Below are positions 6,989 through 13,862 of a stretch of 16,776 bases of DNA, piece after piece (within the stretch, counting starts at the first letter, position 1; each line of letters starts with the position of its first letter). This DNA comes from Competibacteraceae bacterium UBA2788 (GTDB taxonomy: Bacteria; Pseudomonadota; Gammaproteobacteria; Competibacterales; Competibacteraceae). The position numbers and the translations under genes are program-made. The DNA lies in contig DEHY01000127.1 of the NCBI GenBank assembly GCA_002352185.1, forward strand, positions 1-16,776, in the 5' to 3' direction. Below the pieces are notes generated by a model, which was not told where the DNA came from, did no database searches, and saw nothing but the letters and a program-made list of their open reading frames with translations.

Positions 6989-8577
6989 ACACCGCAGCCG
7001 CACCCACGCTTGATGATCATGATCATGGCCACCATGCCGGGCCATCCCCTGGGCTGATGCGCTGGCTGGTCACCACCAATCATAAAGACATCGGTACGTT
7101 GTATCTGCTGTTTTCGCTGACGATGTTTTTCATCGGAGGCGCATTCGCGCTGGTTATTCGCGCCGAGTTGTTCCAGCCAGGTTTGCAGATCGTCAACCCG
7201 CATTTCTTCAACCAGATGACTACGCTGCATGCGCTGGTGATGGTCTTCGGCGCGGTCATGCCCGCTTTTGTCGGACTGGCCAACTGGCTGCTGCCGATGA
7301 TGATCGGCGCGCCGGATATGGCTCTGCCACGGATGAACAATTGGTCATTCTGGATCATGCCGTTCGCTTTCACCCTGCTACTGTCTACGTTATTTACCTC
7401 CGGCGGCGGACCCGCTGGCGGCTGGACCCTGTACCCGCCGCTGGTGTTGCAGACCGGCGATGCTTTCCCATTCGTGATCCTGGCCGTTCACATGCTGGGG
7501 GTTTCCTCGATCATGGGCGCCATCAACGTCATTGCCACCATCCTCAATCTGCGCGCCCCCGGCATGACCTTGATGAAAATGCCGCTGTTCGTGTGGACAT
7601 GGCTGATTACGGCGTTCTTGCTGATCGCGGTGATGCCGGTGCTGGCCGGAGCGGTCACCATGCTGCTCACTGACAAGTATTTCGGCACCAGCTTCTTCAA
7701 CGCGGGCGGCGGTGGCGATCCGGTCCTGTTCCAGCATGTCTTCTGGTTCTTCGGCCATCCTGAGGTCTACATCATGATCCTGCCAGCGTTCGGGGTCATC
7801 TCTCAGATCATCCCGACCTTCGCCCGCAAGCCGCTGTTCGGTTATGCCTCAATGGTCTATGCCACTTCATCAATTGCGTTCCTGTCCTTCATTGTCTGGG
7901 CGCATCACATGTTCACGGTGGGGATGCCGCTGGCCGGCCAGTTGTTCTTTATGTACGCGACCATGCTGATCGCAGTGCCGACCGGGGTAAAGGTATTCAA
8001 CTGGGTTTCGACCATGTGGCGCGGCGCGATGACCTTCGAGACGCCGATGCTATTCGCCATCGCCTTTGTGATTCTGTTCACTATCGGCGGTTTTTCCGGG
8101 TTGATGCTCGCCATTGCGCCGGCTGATTTTCAGTATCAGGACACTTACTTCGTGGTGGCACATTTCCACTATGTGCTGGTGCCGGGTTCGGTGTTCTCGC
8201 TGATGGCGGCGGCTTACTACTGGCTGCCGAAGTGGACCGGCCATATGTACAACGAGCAGATGGGCAAAATCCACTTCTGGCTGTCAGTGGTTGGGGTCAA
8301 TATCCTGTTTTTCCCGCAGCACTTCCTGGGCTTGGCCGGGATGCCGCGTCGCATTCCCGACTACGCCTTGCAGTTCACCGAGTTCAACATGATCTCCACC
8401 GTCGGCGCATTCCTGTTTGGCTTCTCGCAACTGCTGTTCCTGTACAACGTGATCCAGACCATTCGCGGCGGCGTAAAAGCTACCGATCAAGTATGGGAAG
8501 GCGCGCACGGTCTGGAATGGACGCTGCCGTCGCCGCCGCCCTATCACACCTTCACTACCGCGCCTGTAGTGAAGTGA
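6985..8577 (+). CDS. coxA: Cytochrome c oxidase subunit I (aa3-type)
   Basis: The 530-residue catalytic subunit of a type A heme-copper oxidase, with about 12 membrane helices. It holds heme a and the heme a3-CuB site where oxygen is reduced. Visible residues are His82 and His395 (heme a), His393 (heme a3), His258, His307 and His308 (CuB) and the cross-linked Tyr262 in GHPEVY. The D-channel entry is Asp111 in GAPDMALPRMNN with Glu260 at its end, and the K-channel lysine is Lys336 in TGVKVFNW. These place it in the A1 subfamily. The cytoplasmic N-terminus is rich in Asp and His (DDHDHGHH at 10-17). GGAGGT (6971-6976) lies 8 bases before the start, within the end of coxB. ctaG follows at once. 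Confidence 0.98.
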   Translation: MNTAAAPTLDDHDHGHHAGPSPGLMRWLVTTNHKDIGTLYLLFSLTMFFIGGAFALVIRAELFQPGLQIVNPHFFNQMTTLHALVMVFGAVMPAFVGLANWLLPMMIGAPDMALPRMNNWSFWIMPFAFTLLLSTLFTSGGGPAGGWTLYPPLVLQTGDAFPFVILAVHMLGVSSIMGAINVIATILNLRAPGMTLMKMPLFVWTWLITAFLLIAVMPVLAGAVTMLLTDKYFGTSFFNAGGGGDPVLFQHVFWFFGHPEVYIMILPAFGVISQIIPTFARKPLFGYASMVYATSSIAFLSFIVWAHHMFTVGMPLAGQLFFMYATMLIAVPTGVKVFNWVSTMWRGAMTFETPMLFAIAFVILFTIGGFSGLMLAIAPADFQYQDTYFVVAHFHYVLVPGSVFSLMAAAYYWLPKWTGHMYNEQMGKIHFWLSVVGVNILFFPQHFLGLAGMPRRIPDYALQFTEFNMISTVGAFLFGFSQLLFLYNVIQTIRGGVKATDQVWEGAHGLEWTLPSPPPYHTFTTAPVVK

Positions 8578-8584
8578 ATGTCGC

Positions 8585-8590
8585 AAGGAG
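8585..8590 (+). promoter_or_regulatory. Ribosome binding site favouring a GTG start of ctaG
   Basis: AAGGAG lies 5 bases before GTG 8596 but inside the reading frame that would begin at ATG 8578. It argues that the shorter form is the main product, although coupling from the adjacent coxA stop could also use the ATG. Confidence 0.5.
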
Positions 8591-8595
8591 ACCGC

Positions 8596-9150
8596 GTGGA
8601 AATCCGGGAGGCGGTTTCAGCCGGCGCAGCCAACCGCCGACTGGTTAAACGCTTGCTGCTGATTACGGTGGCGATGTTCGGCTTCGGCTTCGCGATGGTG
8701 CCGATCTATGATGTGCTGTGCCAAATAACCGGCCTGAACGGTAAAACCGGCGGTCGTCAGGTGGCGGCAGTTTTGCCAATGGCCGTGGATGAAGCGCGCA
8801 CGGTCACGGTGGAATTCGTCGCCAACCTGAATGTCGGCGCGCCTTGGGAATTTGCGCCCCAAGTAAGTCATATGCAAGTCCATCCTGGACAGTATTACCA
8901 GACTCATTATCTGGCGCGTAATCTGACCGGCCATGCGCTGGTTGGGCAAGCCATTCCGAGTGTGGCGCCGGGCCTGGCGGCTCAACATTTCCAGAAGATT
9001 GAATGCTTCTGCTTCAACCGTCAGGTCTTCCAGCCGGAGGAGCGGCGGGAGATGCCGGTCGTCTTCCGCATAGACCCTAATCTGCCATCGGACGTACACA
9101 CGATCACACTGTCCTACACCTTTTTCCGGCTGGATGACGCGGGCGGCTGA
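8596..9150 (+). CDS. ctaG: Cytochrome c oxidase assembly protein CtaG/Cox11
   Basis: The copper chaperone that delivers copper to the CuB site of subunit I. It has one N-terminal membrane helix (RLLLITVAMFGFGFAMVPIY region), then a periplasmic immunoglobulin-like domain. The conserved YDVLCQITG has Cys42 at the membrane edge, and the copper-binding CFCF motif gives Cys137 and Cys139 in the numbering used here. The start is taken as GTG 8596 because AAGGAG (8585-8590) lies 5 bases before it. The alternative is ATG 8578, directly after the coxA stop, which adds six residues but has no clear ribosome site. At 184 residues (190 with the other start) the length is normal. It is the third gene of the cox operon, in the usual place between coxA and coxC. 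Confidence 0.93.
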   Translation: MEIREAVSAGAANRRLVKRLLLITVAMFGFGFAMVPIYDVLCQITGLNGKTGGRQVAAVLPMAVDEARTVTVEFVANLNVGAPWEFAPQVSHMQVHPGQYYQTHYLARNLTGHALVGQAIPSVAPGLAAQHFQKIECFCFNRQVFQPEERREMPVVFRIDPNLPSDVHTITLSYTFFRLDDAGG

Positions 9151-9202
9151 GATCGCAACTGCTGATTATCACGATAACGACTGTCGAGGGGGATTTCCAT
9201 AG

Positions 9203-10099
9203 ATGGCTCACGCACACGCACACACGCAGGATCATAATGATCACACCACCGATCATTACTATGTGCCACATCAAAGCTACTGGCCGATCATCGCCTCCAT
9301 CGGGTTATTCACCCTGATGTTCGGCGGGGCTACGATGCTGAACGGCGGTGGCGGCACCTTGTTGCTGGTGGGTTTATCCTTGATTGTGTTTATGATATTC
9401 GGCTGGTTTAGAACGGTGATTCACGAAAGCCAGAAGGGACTCTACAGCGACCAGATGGATCGCTCGTTCCGCTGGGGCATGGGCTGGTTTATCTTTTCCG
9501 AAGTGATGTTTTTCGCGGCGTTCTTTGGCGCGCTGTTCTACACCCGCCAATACGCGGTGCCCTGGCTGGGCGGGGAAACCGCTCATGGAGCGCTGACCCA
9601 AAGTATGCTTTGGCCCCGCTATGAAGCCGCCTGGCCCACCAATGGCCCTGCCGATATCGGCGGCTTCTTCGCCCCGATGCATGCGTGGGGACTGCCCGCC
9701 ATCAATACCCTGATTCTGCTCAGCAGCGGCGTAACCATCACTTGGGCACACTGGGGACTGGTCGAAGGTAAACGTGCGCAATTTTTGAAGGGTCTTGCCG
9801 CCACAGTTGCGCTCGGCGCACTGTTTCTGGGCCTCCAGGCCCTCGAATACCATGAAGCCTATCAGGAACTGAACTTGACTCTGGGCAGCGGCATTTACGG
9901 TTCTACCTTCTTCATGCTGACCGGTTTCCATGGCCTGCACGTTACTATCGGCGCGATCATCCTGGCGGTCATTCTGCTACGCGGCTTGGCCGGTCATTTC
10001 ACGCCGGAGCGCCATTTTGCCTTTGAGGCGGCGGCGTGGTACTGGCATTTTGTAGACGTGGTGTGGCTGGGGCTGTTCATCTTCGTCTACTGGATGTGA
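9203..10099 (+). CDS. coxC: Cytochrome c oxidase subunit III (aa3-type)
   Basis: A 298-residue integral membrane subunit with seven helices, which stabilises the oxidase core and the proton-uptake side. Typical segments are DRSFRWGMGWFIFSEVMFF with the conserved Glu of SEVMFF, then LEYHEAYQ, GFHGLHVTIG with its conserved His residues and AAWYWHFVDVVWL near the end. A hydrophilic insert (about 113-150, GGETAHGALTQ onward) is usual in bacterial forms. The cytoplasmic N-terminus holds seven His within its first 23 residues (HAHAHTQDHNDHTTDH). The start at ATG 9203 follows a G-rich stretch (GGGGGA, 9188-9193) nine bases upstream and a 52-bp gap after ctaG. A hairpin starts seven bases beyond the stop. 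Confidence 0.96.
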   Translation: MAHAHAHTQDHNDHTTDHYYVPHQSYWPIIASIGLFTLMFGGATMLNGGGGTLLLVGLSLIVFMIFGWFRTVIHESQKGLYSDQMDRSFRWGMGWFIFSEVMFFAAFFGALFYTRQYAVPWLGGETAHGALTQSMLWPRYEAAWPTNGPADIGGFFAPMHAWGLPAINTLILLSSGVTITWAHWGLVEGKRAQFLKGLAATVALGALFLGLQALEYHEAYQELNLTLGSGIYGSTFFMLTGFHGLHVTIGAIILAVILLRGLAGHFTPERHFAFEAAAWYWHFVDVVWLGLFIFVYWM

Positions 10100-10105
10100 A
10101 ATCAG

Positions 10106-10126
10106 CGCACGGTCAGAGACCGTGCG
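10106..10126. terminator. Perfect 9-bp hairpin at the coxC/DUF2909 convergent junction
   Basis: CGCACGGTC (10106-10114), loop AGA, GACCGTGCG (10118-10126). It begins 7 bases after the coxC stop and overlaps the last codons of the oppositely directed DUF2909 gene, so it would be transcribed from both sides. It lacks a T-run, so it is either a weak or factor-assisted bidirectional terminator or a 3'-end stabiliser. Confidence 0.45.
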
Positions 10127-10316
10127 GATTGATCAGTCCGGCGGCGTAGGCCAGCAGCAACAAGAGGAATAAACCTACCGACAGCGCGATGCGCACGGTG
10201 AGCGCTTTAACGGCTCGGGTGCCATGCCCTTGGTCACGAATCATAAATACCAGCCCGGAACCCAGGCTGGCGAGAATGAGCAGCAGGATAATAGCGACGA
10301 TGGCTTTGAGTAACAT
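10113..10316 (-). CDS. DUF2909 family twin transmembrane protein
   Basis: A 67-residue membrane protein with two hydrophobic helices, about 4-26 and 43-61. They are separated by a basic loop MIRDQGHGTRAVKALTVR, which is the signature of the DUF2909 twin-transmembrane family. The function is unknown. The family is repeatedly found reversed between coxC and SURF1 in beta- and gammaproteobacteria, which suggests a part in oxidase assembly or stability; that is inference from context. GGAG (complement of 10324-10327) lies 7 bases before its ATG. Its 3' end shares a hairpin with the coxC end, and its start faces SURF1 across 61 bp. Confidence 0.88.
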   Translation of the reverse strand: MLLKAIVAIILLLILASLGSGLVFMIRDQGHGTRAVKALTVRIALSVGLFLLLLLAYAAGLINPHGL

Positions 10317-10344
10317 GATCAGACTCCGGTGGGAAAAGACTGTC

Positions 10345-10367
10345 GCCGCTAGTATAACTCCTGCGGC
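10345..10367. promoter_or_regulatory. Overlapping divergent -10 elements flanked by an inverted repeat
   Basis: AGTATAAC (10351-10358) contains TATAAC on the + strand (toward SURF1) and TATACT on the - strand (toward DUF2909), each 5 of 6 to the -10 consensus. GCCGC (10345-10349) and GCGGC (10363-10367) flank them as an inverted repeat. No good -35 is seen on either side, so the promoters would need an activator or be weak. Confidence 0.35.
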
Positions 10368-10377
10368 TCAATGCTGA

Positions 10378-11112
10378 ATGCAGATCGGCGGCTGGATTTT
10401 CCGTCCGGGTTGGCCATCCACCATCGCTCTGTTGCTGCTTCTGCCCATCCTGTTATCGCTGGGGTTCTGGCAGTTGGATCGGGGGCAACAAAAAGCTGAG
10501 TGGCAAGCCGCCTTCGCTGATCAATCCAATCAACCGCCGGTTACGCTGGCCGAAGTCACTCTCTCCGATTCTGCCAGCCGCTATCGGCGCATTGTTGCTT
10601 CCGGGCACTACGATGATGTGCATCAAGTGTTGCTGGACAATCAATTGCGCAACGGTCAGCCGGGCTATCACGTTTTAACGCCATTGCGCTCGCCCGATGG
10701 TAGCGCAATTCTGATCAACCGGGGTTGGATAGCGCTAGGCGAATCCCGGCAAGTGTTACCTGTCCTTGCTGTGCCCCCTGAACCTGTGACGGTAACCGGC
10801 CGGCTGGCGCAACCGGCGCAACCAGGATTACGCCTGGGCGACGCCGCCGGCAGTGATCGGCGCTGGCCGCGAGTGGTGCCGTATGTGGATTACGACGCGC
10901 TGGCTACAATTGTTGGTTATCCGCTGCAACCAGCGGTGGTTCTGCTGGAGCCGGAAGCGGCTTGGGGCTATTGGCGCGACTGGCAACCCCGATTCGGCGG
11001 GTTTGGTCCAGAACGCCATCAAGGCTATGCTGTGCAATGGTTTTGCTTGGCTGTGGCGCTCGTGATCCTGTATCTCACTACCCACATGCGCCGGTTGCCA
11101 CGTTCAGAGTGA
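10378..11112 (+). CDS. SURF1 family cytochrome oxidase biogenesis protein
   Basis: A 244-residue inner-membrane protein with the SURF1 layout: an N-terminal helix (about 13-31), a periplasmic domain and a C-terminal helix (about 217-235). Family motifs are LGFWQLDRGQQK, LLDNQLRNGQPGYHVLTPL, LINRGWIALG near the middle and GYAVQWFCLA at the second helix. SURF1 proteins help insert heme A into subunit I of aa3 oxidases; bacterial homologues bind heme A. The gene starts 61 bp from the divergent DUF2909 gene. It heads a second assembly block (SURF1, SCO-like, ctaA, ctaB) that may be transcribed separately from the structural genes. Only a weak ribosome site is seen. Confidence 0.93.
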   Translation: MQIGGWIFRPGWPSTIALLLLLPILLSLGFWQLDRGQQKAEWQAAFADQSNQPPVTLAEVTLSDSASRYRRIVASGHYDDVHQVLLDNQLRNGQPGYHVLTPLRSPDGSAILINRGWIALGESRQVLPVLAVPPEPVTVTGRLAQPAQPGLRLGDAAGSDRRWPRVVPYVDYDALATIVGYPLQPAVVLLEPEAAWGYWRDWQPRFGGFGPERHQGYAVQWFCLAVALVILYLTTHMRRLPRSE

Positions 11113-11119
11113 AAATGTG

Positions 11120-11746
11120 ATGAGCGTTCGTTCGATTTTGGCCCATGTGGAGGCCATGCCGGTAATCTGGCGACAACGCCTGCCGCTATTGCTCATCATC
11201 GCGTGTTTCGCGGTTCCGCTGGCGGCAGCTTGGTTGCTGGTGGGAAGCTGGCGCCCTAGTCATTCCGTTCAGCACGGCGAATTGCTGAATCCAGCGCGAC
11301 CGCTGGCAGATTTCCGGCTGGACACCCTTGACGATCAACGCCTGAATGGTGCGGTATTACAGGGTCACTGGACCCTGATTTACGTCGCTTCGACCATGGA
11401 ATGCGCTGCGCCTTGCCGCACCGCCCTGTACAACATGCGGCAGACGCGGCTCGCCTTGGGCAAGGATATGGGGCGGGTGAAAACGCTATTGCTCCTCAAT
11501 GGAGCGCCGGACAGCAGCCTGCGTCAATGGCTGGCGACGGACCATCCGGCGTTTACCGTCGGCGTGGCTGATGTCGCAACCCAAACCGAACTCAGCGGTG
11601 CGTTCCGTTCACCGGGAGCAATAGGCGAATGGATTTACCTGCTTGATCCGCTCGGTAATCTGCTGATGCGCTACCCGGCGGCAGTCGAGCCGCGCGGGAT
11701 GCTTAAAGACCTGGAACGATTACTACGCCTGTCCAAGATTGGATAA
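11120..11746 (+). CDS. Membrane-anchored SCO-like thioredoxin-fold protein
   Basis: A 208-residue protein with one N-terminal membrane helix (about 22-42) and a periplasmic domain. The domain resembles a degraded SCO1/SenC fold: a WTLIYVASTMEC strand leads into Cys-x3-Cys (CAAPC), and GEWIYLLDPLGNLLMRY resembles the later SCO strand. In copper-carrying SCO proteins a His precedes that strand (usually DHS); here the place reads GEW, so the third ligand seems missing. It may therefore act as a thiol reductase for CuA or CtaG cysteines rather than as a copper donor; this is inference. Such proteins are common, often called hypothetical, between SURF1 and ctaA. ATG 11120 is taken as the start, though an adjacent GTG at 11117 is possible. 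It starts 7 bp after SURF1. Confidence 0.85.
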   Translation: MSVRSILAHVEAMPVIWRQRLPLLLIIACFAVPLAAAWLLVGSWRPSHSVQHGELLNPARPLADFRLDTLDDQRLNGAVLQGHWTLIYVASTMECAAPCRTALYNMRQTRLALGKDMGRVKTLLLLNGAPDSSLRQWLATDHPAFTVGVADVATQTELSGAFRSPGAIGEWIYLLDPLGNLLMRYPAAVEPRGMLKDLERLLRLSKIG

Positions 11747-11751
11747 ACGGA

Positions 11752-12762
11752 ATGCAGATGACCCTTTTTTACCGTGTGGCTTGGGTCGCGTTGGCGCTGA
11801 CCTTCGTGGTGGTGATTCTGGGCGCTTATGTACGGCTGTCGGATGCAGGCTTGGGTTGTCCGGATTGGCCCGGCTGTTACGGACAATTGCTGGATGTGCC
11901 CGATCAAGTCGATCAGATCGCCAAAGCCAATTCCGCCTATCCGCACCGGCCGGTTGAACCCGCCAAGGCGTGGAAGGAAATGATTCACCGCTATTGCGCC
12001 GGGACGCTTGGTCTGCTGATTCTCGCGCTGGCCGTCCTGGCCTGGCGCGGACGACGCCAGGCTGATCAGCCGGTTGTTCTGCCGCTGATACTGCTGGGAC
12101 TCATTATTTTTCAGTCCCTGCTGGGAATGTGGACAGTCACTTGGCAACTGAAGCCGGTGGTGGTGATGGCGCATCTGCTGGGCGGGTTGACGACCTTGAG
12201 TCTGCTGGTCTGGCTGCTTCTCGGCCAGCGCAACGCTAGAAAATGGCCGCTCGCCGCCGAAAACCGGACATTGCGCTATTATGCGCTGCTTGGGCTGGCG
12301 CTACTGGTGGGCCAAATCGCTTTGGGCGGCTGGACCAGCGCCAATTACGCCGCGCTGGCCTGCCCGGACTTCCCCACTTGCCAGAGTCAATGGTGGCCGC
12401 CGCTGGACCTTCGGGAGGCATTCACTCCATGGCGAGGGCTGGGAAGATCTTACGAAGGCGGAGTGTTGGCTAACGACGCACGGGTGACCATCCATCTCAT
12501 GCACCGCATCGGCGCACTCATTGTAGCGCTGTATCTGGGCTGGCTGGGCTGGCGGTTAGTTGCAACGACCGGCAGCCGCGATCTGCGCTATGCCGGCGGC
12601 GTCATTCTCACTCTACTGATGACCCAGATCGGCTTAGGCATCGCCAACATCGTGCTGCGCCTGCCACTGCCGGTGGCGGTCGCCCACACCGGCGGCGCAG
12701 CGTTGCTGCTGCTATCGCTGATAACGCTCAACCACCTGCTCCGACCCGAAGCTGCCGCATGA
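11752..12762 (+). CDS. ctaA: Heme A synthase (COX15/CtaA family)
   Basis: A 336-residue membrane enzyme with about eight helices, which oxidises the C8 methyl group of heme O to the formyl group of heme A. The four conserved heme-ligand histidines are visible: His79 (MIHRYCAG), His141 (MAHLLGG), His251 (LMHRIGA) and His312 (VAHTGGA). Two extracytoplasmic cysteine pairs also appear, C36PDWPGC42 and C204PDFPTC210; these redox-active pairs occur in many CtaA proteins and could be substrates of the preceding SCO-like thiol protein. The gene starts five bases after that gene and overlaps ctaB by 4 bp, so heme O and heme A synthesis are co-expressed for the aa3 oxidase encoded upstream. Confidence 0.95.
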   Translation: MQMTLFYRVAWVALALTFVVVILGAYVRLSDAGLGCPDWPGCYGQLLDVPDQVDQIAKANSAYPHRPVEPAKAWKEMIHRYCAGTLGLLILALAVLAWRGRRQADQPVVLPLILLGLIIFQSLLGMWTVTWQLKPVVVMAHLLGGLTTLSLLVWLLLGQRNARKWPLAAENRTLRYYALLGLALLVGQIALGGWTSANYAALACPDFPTCQSQWWPPLDLREAFTPWRGLGRSYEGGVLANDARVTIHLMHRIGALIVALYLGWLGWRLVATTGSRDLRYAGGVILTLLMTQIGLGIANIVLRLPLPVAVAHTGGAALLLLSLITLNHLLRPEAAA

Positions 12763-13691
12763 TGACCGCCACGATTCAGACCTTGCATGACCGTTTCCGC
12801 CGTCGCTGGCGCGATTATCTGGAACTGACCAAACCCAAGGTTGTCGCCCTGATTACCTTCACGGCCATCGTGGGCATGTTACTGGCGACGCCGGGAATGG
12901 TGCCGTGGGAGATTCTGTTGTTCGGTTCGCTGGGCATCGCGCTGATGGCGGGCTCCGCCGCTGCCCTCAATCATCTGGTGGATCGGCGCGTCGACGCGCT
13001 GATGGCGCGCACCTGTCGCCGTCCATTGCCCAGCGGCCATCTGGAAACAGGACAAGTACTGAGCTTTGCGCTGGCGATTGGGGTGCTGGGCTTTGTGCTG
13101 CTGTTGACCTTCACTAACCCACTGACCGCCGTACTGACTTTCATCGCGCTGATCGGCTATGCAGTAATCTATACCCTATTTCTCAAGCGGGCGACGCCAC
13201 AAAACATTGTGATCGGCGGAGCCGCCGGCGCGGCGCCCCCATTGCTGGGCTGGATCGCGGTCACGGGTCACATCGATCCCGGCGCCCTGCTGCTGTTTCT
13301 TATTATCTATGTGTGGACTCCGCCACATTTCTGGGCGCTGGCCATTCACCGTCGCCATGATTATGCCCATGCCGACATCCCCATGTTGCCGGTCACCCAC
13401 GGTGTCGCTTTCACCCGCCTGCATATTCTGCTCTATACCGTCCTGCTGGTTCTCATCTCATTGCTGCCGTTCCTGACCGGCATGAGCGGCGTGATCTATC
13501 TGGTCGGCGCGTTGGCGCTGGGTGGACGTTTCCTGCATCACGCGGCGCGGCTGTTCGCCACCGGCGATGACCGGCTGGCCATGCCTGCTTTCAGCTTTTC
13601 CATCGTCTATCTGTTTGGTCTGTTCGCTGCGCTCATGCTTGATCATTACACCAGCGGTCCGCTGGCATATCTGTGGCACAGCGTGTCCTGA
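12759..13691 (+). CDS. ctaB: Protoheme IX farnesyltransferase (heme O synthase)
   Basis: A 310-residue UbiA-superfamily membrane prenyltransferase with about nine helices, also called CyoE or Cox10. It adds a farnesyl group to heme B to give heme O, the substrate of CtaA. The motif LTKPKVV opens the domain. The first acidic motif is N71-H-L-V-D75-R-R-V-D79 with the following TCRRPLPSG, and the second region is [20 protein letters not shown] and [17 protein letters not shown] are also typical of this family rather than of UbiA itself. The start overlaps the ctaA stop by 4 bp (ATGA), so translation is coupled. It ends the assembly block. An SCO gene often found here is absent, and the cbb3 operon follows after 171 bp. 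Confidence 0.96.
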   Translation: MMTATIQTLHDRFRRRWRDYLELTKPKVVALITFTAIVGMLLATPGMVPWEILLFGSLGIALMAGSAAALNHLVDRRVDALMARTCRRPLPSGHLETGQVLSFALAIGVLGFVLLLTFTNPLTAVLTFIALIGYAVIYTLFLKRATPQNIVIGGAAGAAPPLLGWIAVTGHIDPGALLLFLIIYVWTPPHFWALAIHRRHDYAHADIPMLPVTHGVAFTRLHILLYTVLLVLISLLPFLTGMSGVIYLVGALALGGRFLHHAARLFATGDDRLAMPAFSFSIVYLFGLFAALMLDHYTSGPLAYLWHSVS

Positions 13692-13730
13692 TGGCAAATC
13701 ACTATTTTTCGCTCTATTAACTAATCCTGA

Positions 13731-13760
13731 TTGAGAAAACCCGGAAAATATTAGTAGAAT
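13731..13760 (+). promoter_or_regulatory. Predicted sigma70-type promoter of the cco operon
   Basis: TTGAGA (13731-13736, 5 of 6) and TAGAAT (13755-13760, 5 of 6) are separated by 18 bases. Transcription would start near 13767, about 95 bases before ccoN. No TTGAT-N4-ATCAA (FNR/Anr) box is present anywhere in the gap, although such boxes usually drive cbb3 genes. Boxes are seen, activity is inferred. Confidence 0.5.
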
Positions 13761-13781
13761 ACGCCATCATCCAACCCCGGC

Positions 13782-13818
13782 GTGTTTTCCAGCCCTCCGT
13801 ATAACCATCGGAAAACAC
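13782..13818 (+). promoter_or_regulatory. Perfect 9-bp inverted repeat in the ccoN leader
   Basis: GTGTTTTCC (13782-13790) and GGAAAACAC (13810-13818) are exact reverse complements separated by 19 bases. The element lies between the predicted promoter and the ccoN ribosome site. It may be a leader hairpin or a binding site for a dimeric regulator. No T-run follows, so it is not a simple terminator. Confidence 0.5.
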
Positions 13819-13848
13819 TAAAAAACTCCTAACCTCATGGCTTGTGCT

Positions 13849-13854
13849 AAGGAG
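13849..13854 (+). promoter_or_regulatory. Ribosome binding site deciding the ccoN start
   Basis: AAGGAG ends 8 bases before ATG 13863 and only 2 bases before an in-frame TTG at 13857, so the ATG is the likely start. Confidence 0.65.
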
Positions 13855-13862
13855 ACTTGGAT

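Noticed and set aside
9164..9180. Short palindrome TTATC-AC-GATAA in the ctaG-coxC gap
   Set aside because: A 5-bp stem with a 2-base loop is too weak and common to call a feature.
13692..13862. FNR/Anr binding site upstream of ccoN
   Set aside because: I looked for TTGAT-N4-ATCAA because it is expected for cbb3 genes; only the loose half-match CTGATTGAG is present, without a right half-site.
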